Shown here: positions 60,542 to 64,000 of the stretch, piece by piece
Numbering within the stretch: position 1 is the first letter of the stretch
Layout of the letters: every line of letters starts with the position of its first letter
DNA from: Globisporangium splendens
Lineage: Eukaryota; Oomycota; Peronosporomycetes; Pythiales; Pythiaceae
Reading direction: 5' to 3'
NCBI GenBank assembly: GCA_006386115.1
Contig: VFIW01000092.1
Location: 124,001-188,000 of the forward strand
DNA length: 64,000 bases
Notes under the pieces: generated by a model
What the model saw: only the letters and a program-made list of their open reading frames with translations
What the model was told of the DNA's origin: nothing
Databases searched by the model: none
Program-made: the position numbers and the translations under genes

Positions 60542-63500
60542 ATGGTCGGAGAAATAGGCGGAGCTGACAAAAAGTTCGCCGACAGCAAGCAAGTGGATCT
60601 TGAGTCGGGCAAGGCACTCATGGCCCACGGCCCCCACGTGCTCCACGAGTACGTCTCTACCAAGCTTGAAACTGCACTCGGTCGCGCGCTCCCGCAGATG
60701 GAGGTGCGATTCTCAAACCTCAGCATCTCAGCCGATATCACGCTAGCAGATGAGGATTCGTCCAAGACTGAGCTGCCGACGCTGCTCAACACAATGAAGA
60801 AGTCGTTTGTTTCATCCAAGAACCACCGTGCGCGCAAGGAGATCCTGAAGAACGTGAGTGGCTCGTTCAAGCCTGGCACCATCACGTTGCTCTTGGGTCA
60901 ACCAGGCTCGGGCAAGTCGTCGCTGATGAAGATCTTGAGCGGCCGGTTCCCAACGGCGAAAAACATTACGATCGAAGGCGACATCACGTACAATGGCGTC
61001 CCCCAGAAGGAAATCACAAAGACGTTGCCTCAGTTTGCAGCCTACGTCAACCAGCGTGACAAGCACTACCCAGTGCTCACGGTCAAGGAAACCCTCGAGT
61101 TTGCGCACACGTTTACTGGTGGTGAGCTGACTCGACGCGGTGAGGAGCTGCTGTCCAAGGGCACTCCTGAAGAAAACTTGGCAGCGTTGGAAGCGGCGAA
61201 GGCCATGTTCGCACACTATCCTGACGTGATCATTCAGCAACTCGGTCTCCAAAATTGCCAAGACACGATCGTCGGCGATGCGATGCTCCGCGGTGTGTCT
61301 GGTGGCGAACGCAAGCGTGTGACGACGGGCGAGATGGAGTTCGGCATGAAGTACATGACGCTCATGGACGAGATCAGTACGGGTCTCGACAGTGCGGCGA
61401 CGTACGATATCGTCAACACCCAGCGCAGCATCGCCAAGACGCTTCGCAAGACGGTGGTGATCGCGTTGCTTCAGCCATCGCCAGAGGTGTTTTCTCTCTT
61501 CGACGACGTCATGATCATGAACGAAGGTGAAGTGATGTACCACGGTCCTCGCGAGCAAGTGGTGGATTACTTTGAGAGCCTGGGCTTCAAGTGTCCGCCT
61601 GAACGCGACGTTGCTGATTACCTTCTTGATTTGGGAACGAATCAACAACAGAAGTACGAAGTTGGAAGTACAAGCAAGCAACATCCTCGCTATGCGAGCG
61701 AGTTCGCCGAGATCTTCCGCAGTTCGGCCATTTACGCCGAAACGCTCCGAGAGCTTGACGCTCCTCACAACCCTGAGCTTCTCGCCAATGTTGCAGCGCA
61801 CATGGAACCAATGCCGGAGTTCCATCAGTCTTTTTGGGCAAGCACGATGACTCTGTTTAGACGCCAACTGATGGTACAGTTCCGTAACACGCCATTCATC
61901 GTTGGTCGTGTGATGATGATCTTAATCATGGGTCTCCTGTACTCAACCACGTTCTACCAGTTTGATCCGACGCAAATCCAAGTCGTGATGGGTATCATTT
62001 TTGCTGCAGTCTTGTTCCTGTCCCTTGGCCAAGCGTCCCAGATTCCAACGTTTATCACTGCTCGCGATATCTTCTACAAGCAGCGTCGAGCAAACTTCTT
62101 CCGCACTTCTTCGTATGTGCTTGCGAACTCAGTTGCTCAGATCCCAATGGCTATCGGTGAGACAATCTTGTTCGGGACCTTGGTGTACTGGATGTGTGGT
62201 TTCTCGACCCAGGCCGTTCAGTTCATCGTCTTTGAGGTGATTCTGTTGCTCACGAACTTGGCATTCGGCGCGTGGTTCTTCTTCCTCGCCGCAGTGTGCG
62301 CTGACAACAACATCGCAACACCTCTGTCTATGGTCTCGATCCTGGTCTACATCATTTTTGCTGGTTTCATCGTGACCAAGAGCCAAATTCCAGACTACTT
62401 CATCTGGCTGTACTGGATCAGTCCTGTGAGTTGGAGTCTTCGTGCTCTAGCGGTGAACCAGTATCGTTCGGGCACTTTCGACGTGTGCGAGTACGGCGGT
62501 GTGAACTACTGCGAGCAGTTCAATAACCAGAAGATGGGTCAATACTACCTGAACCTGTTTGATGTGCCTTCTGAGAAGACGTGGGTGCCATACGCTATCA
62601 TCGTTATGGTGGCACTGTACGTGGTTTTCATGTTCTTGTCCTTCTTGGCGCTCGAGTACAAGCGGTACGAAGCACCAGAGAATGTTACGATCACTAAAAG
62701 GGATGCGGCGGAAGACGGGTACTTCTTTGCAGAAACGCCAAAAAGCACGGAGACTGCTTCTCGCGTTGACTCTGACTCAGTCATTTTGGAAGTTAACGCG
62801 AACGAAACTGGCATCACTCCTGTGACACTGGCATTCAAGGATCTGCGGTACAGCGTGCCACTTCCGAGTAACCCAAAAGAATCGATTTATCTCCTCAAGG
62901 GTATCAGTGGCTACGCTTTGCCAGGCACGATGACTGCTCTCATGGGTTCATCTGGCGCCGGTAAGACGACGTTGATGGATGTGATCGCTGGTCGCAAGAC
63001 GGGTGGCAAGATCCAGGGTCAAATTTTGTTGAATGGCTACGAAGCCAATGATCTGGCGATTCGTCGCTCGACTGGGTACTGTGAGCAGATGGACATCCAC
63101 TCGGAAGCCTCGACGATCCGTGAAGCCTTGACTTTCAGTGCATTCTTGCGCCAGGACAGCAGTGTGCCAGATAGCAAGAAGTTTGACTCGGTGAACGAGT
63201 GTCTTGATTTGCTGGACATGCACGCCATTGCCGACCAGATCATCCGCGGCAGCTCGGTGGAACAGATGAAGCGTTTGACGATTGGTGTGGAGCTGGCTGC
63301 TCAGCCGAGTGTGCTTTTCTTGGATGAACCCACGAGTGGTCTCGATGCTCGCTCGGCCAAGCTGATCATGGACGGCGTGCGTAAGGTGGCGAACACGGGT
63401 CGTACGATCGTGTGCACGATCCATCAGCCTTCGTCGGAGGTGTTTTTCTTGTTTGACAGTTTGCTGTTGCTGAAGCGTGGTGGCGAGACTGTGTTCTTCG

Positions 63501-64000
63501 GTGACCTTGGCAAGAACTGCCGCAACTTGATCAACTACTTTGAGAACATCCCAGGCGTGGCTCCGATTACCCCCGGCTACAACCCTGCGACTTGGATGTT
63601 GGAGTGCATTGGTGCTGGTGTTGGGAACACGTCTGCTGATGACACTGACTTTGTCCAGGTGTTCAACAACAGTGAGCACAAGAGAAAGTTGGATGCGACG
63701 ATGGCGAAACCAGGTGTCTGCGCTCCAGCGCCAGGTGCTCAAGAGCTCATTTTCACACAAAAGCGTGCTGCGAGTTCTGCTGTGCAGATGAAGTATGTGG
63801 TCGGTCGTTTCATGGACTTGTACTGGCGTACTCCGTCGTACAACTTGACTCGATTCATGATGTCAGTCATCTTGGCTTTGCTTTTCGGAACGATCTTCGT
63901 CGATGCCGAGTATGCTTCGTACCAAGGTGTCAACTCTGGCGTCGGCATGATCTTTGTGGCGACGTTGTTCAGCGGTATGGTGTCTTTCAATAGTGTTTTG
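60542..64000 (+). CDS. Full-size ABCG (PDR-type) multidrug transporter, copy 2 (3' end outside window)
   Basis: The frame is open from the ATG at 60542 to the right edge, 1153 codons, so about 230 residues of TMD2 are missing. Same class and layout as the gene at 22377. NBD1 has GQPGSGKS at about 119-126 and VSGGERKR. TMD1 includes QIPDYFIWLYWISPVSW. NBD2 has GSSGAGKT, FLDEPTSGLDARSAK and again SSVEQMKR in place of a canonical LSGGQ. The two genes are most different at the N-terminus, in the linker before NBD2 (YFFAETPKSTETASR) and in extracellular loops. These are the parts expected to vary between duplicated exporters. Same orientation, about 38 kb apart. Confidence 0.94.
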   Translation, partial: MVGEIGGADKKFADSKQVDLESGKALMAHGPHVLHEYVSTKLETALGRALPQMEVRFSNLSISADITLADEDSSKTELPTLLNTMKKSFVSSKNHRARKEILKNVSGSFKPGTITLLLGQPGSGKSSLMKILSGRFPTAKNITIEGDITYNGVPQKEITKTLPQFAAYVNQRDKHYPVLTVKETLEFAHTFTGGELTRRGEELLSKGTPEENLAALEAAKAMFAHYPDVIIQQLGLQNCQDTIVGDAMLRGVSGGERKRVTTGEMEFGMKYMTLMDEISTGLDSAATYDIVNTQRSIAKTLRKTVVIALLQPSPEVFSLFDDVMIMNEGEVMYHGPREQVVDYFESLGFKCPPERDVADYLLDLGTNQQQKYEVGSTSKQHPRYASEFAEIFRSSAIYAETLRELDAPHNPELLANVAAHMEPMPEFHQSFWASTMTLFRRQLMVQFRNTPFIVGRVMMILIMGLLYSTTFYQFDPTQIQVVMGIIFAAVLFLSLGQASQIPTFITARDIFYKQRRANFFRTSSYVLANSVAQIPMAIGETILFGTLVYWMCGFSTQAVQFIVFEVILLLTNLAFGAWFFFLAAVCADNNIATPLSMVSILVYIIFAGFIVTKSQIPDYFIWLYWISPVSWSLRALAVNQYRSGTFDVCEYGGVNYCEQFNNQKMGQYYLNLFDVPSEKTWVPYAIIVMVALYVVFMFLSFLALEYKRYEAPENVTITKRDAAEDGYFFAETPKSTETASRVDSDSVILEVNANETGITPVTLAFKDLRYSVPLPSNPKESIYLLKGISGYALPGTMTALMGSSGAGKTTLMDVIAGRKTGGKIQGQILLNGYEANDLAIRRSTGYCEQMDIHSEASTIREALTFSAFLRQDSSVPDSKKFDSVNECLDLLDMHAIADQIIRGSSVEQMKRLTIGVELAAQPSVLFLDEPTSGLDARSAKLIMDGVRKVANTGRTIVCTIHQPSSEVFFLFDSLLLLKRGGETVFFGDLGKNCRNLINYFENIPGVAPITPGYNPATWMLECIGAGVGNTSADDTDFVQVFNNSEHKRKLDATMAKPGVCAPAPGAQELIFTQKRAASSAVQMKYVVGRFMDLYWRTPSYNLTRFMMSVILALLFGTIFVDAEYASYQGVNSGVGMIFVATLFSGMVSFNSVL

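Overview
The window is nuclear DNA from an oomycete (water mould), most likely of the Phytophthora/Pythium group; I cannot name the species. Evidence: compact, GC-rich genes that are intronless or carry short GT-AG introns (about 77-131 bp), AT-richer intergenic DNA, initiator-like elements of the oomycete type about 45-80 bp before several start codons, full-size PDR-type ABCG transporters, a P4-ATPase, and bacterial-type PH (YvbH-like) genes. I found no rRNA, tRNA or CRISPR array.

Left third (1-22 kb): a left-truncated polar protein on the minus strand; a gene fusing TPR repeats to two dsRNA-binding domains; a small two-helix membrane protein; a four-exon RNPS1/SR45-type splicing factor; a cluster of three YvbH-like PH genes; a 954-aa protein I do not recognise; a long P4-ATPase lipid flippase; and an alpha/beta hydrolase.

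Middle (22-47.6 kb): a full-size PDR transporter, an intact catalase, a dead plant-type mariner transposase, and a co-oriented pair of genes for repeat proteins with Myb/SANT- or trihelix-like modules (four modules plus a coiled coil; three modules). Then come a secreted S1/P1 nuclease and a second YvbH-like PH cluster (four members, one dead) with an intron-containing gene of uncertain function embedded in it. A partial second catalase, almost identical to the first, ends this part.

Right third (47.6-64 kb): the SANT/trihelix-like pair appears again in opposite orientation, giving an inverted repeat with 5.4-kb arms and a 10.9-kb spacer. After it lie retroelement remains: an LTR-like segment, a small ORF, a Ty3-type gag cut off at a single N, a TIR-like scrap beyond that N, and a decayed LINE with RNase H. 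A second PDR transporter runs off the right edge.

The main structural message is local duplication followed by homogenisation. The paired genes and the catalase copies are about 99% identical inside their coding bodies, but their flanks are clearly diverged. Every base difference I noticed between the near-identical copies is a transition. This looks like gene conversion, or a recent inverted duplication, acting on older duplicates. The genes do not form one pathway. Catalase, PDR transporters, flippase and secreted nuclease fit a stress- and environment-facing gene set, but that link is inference.
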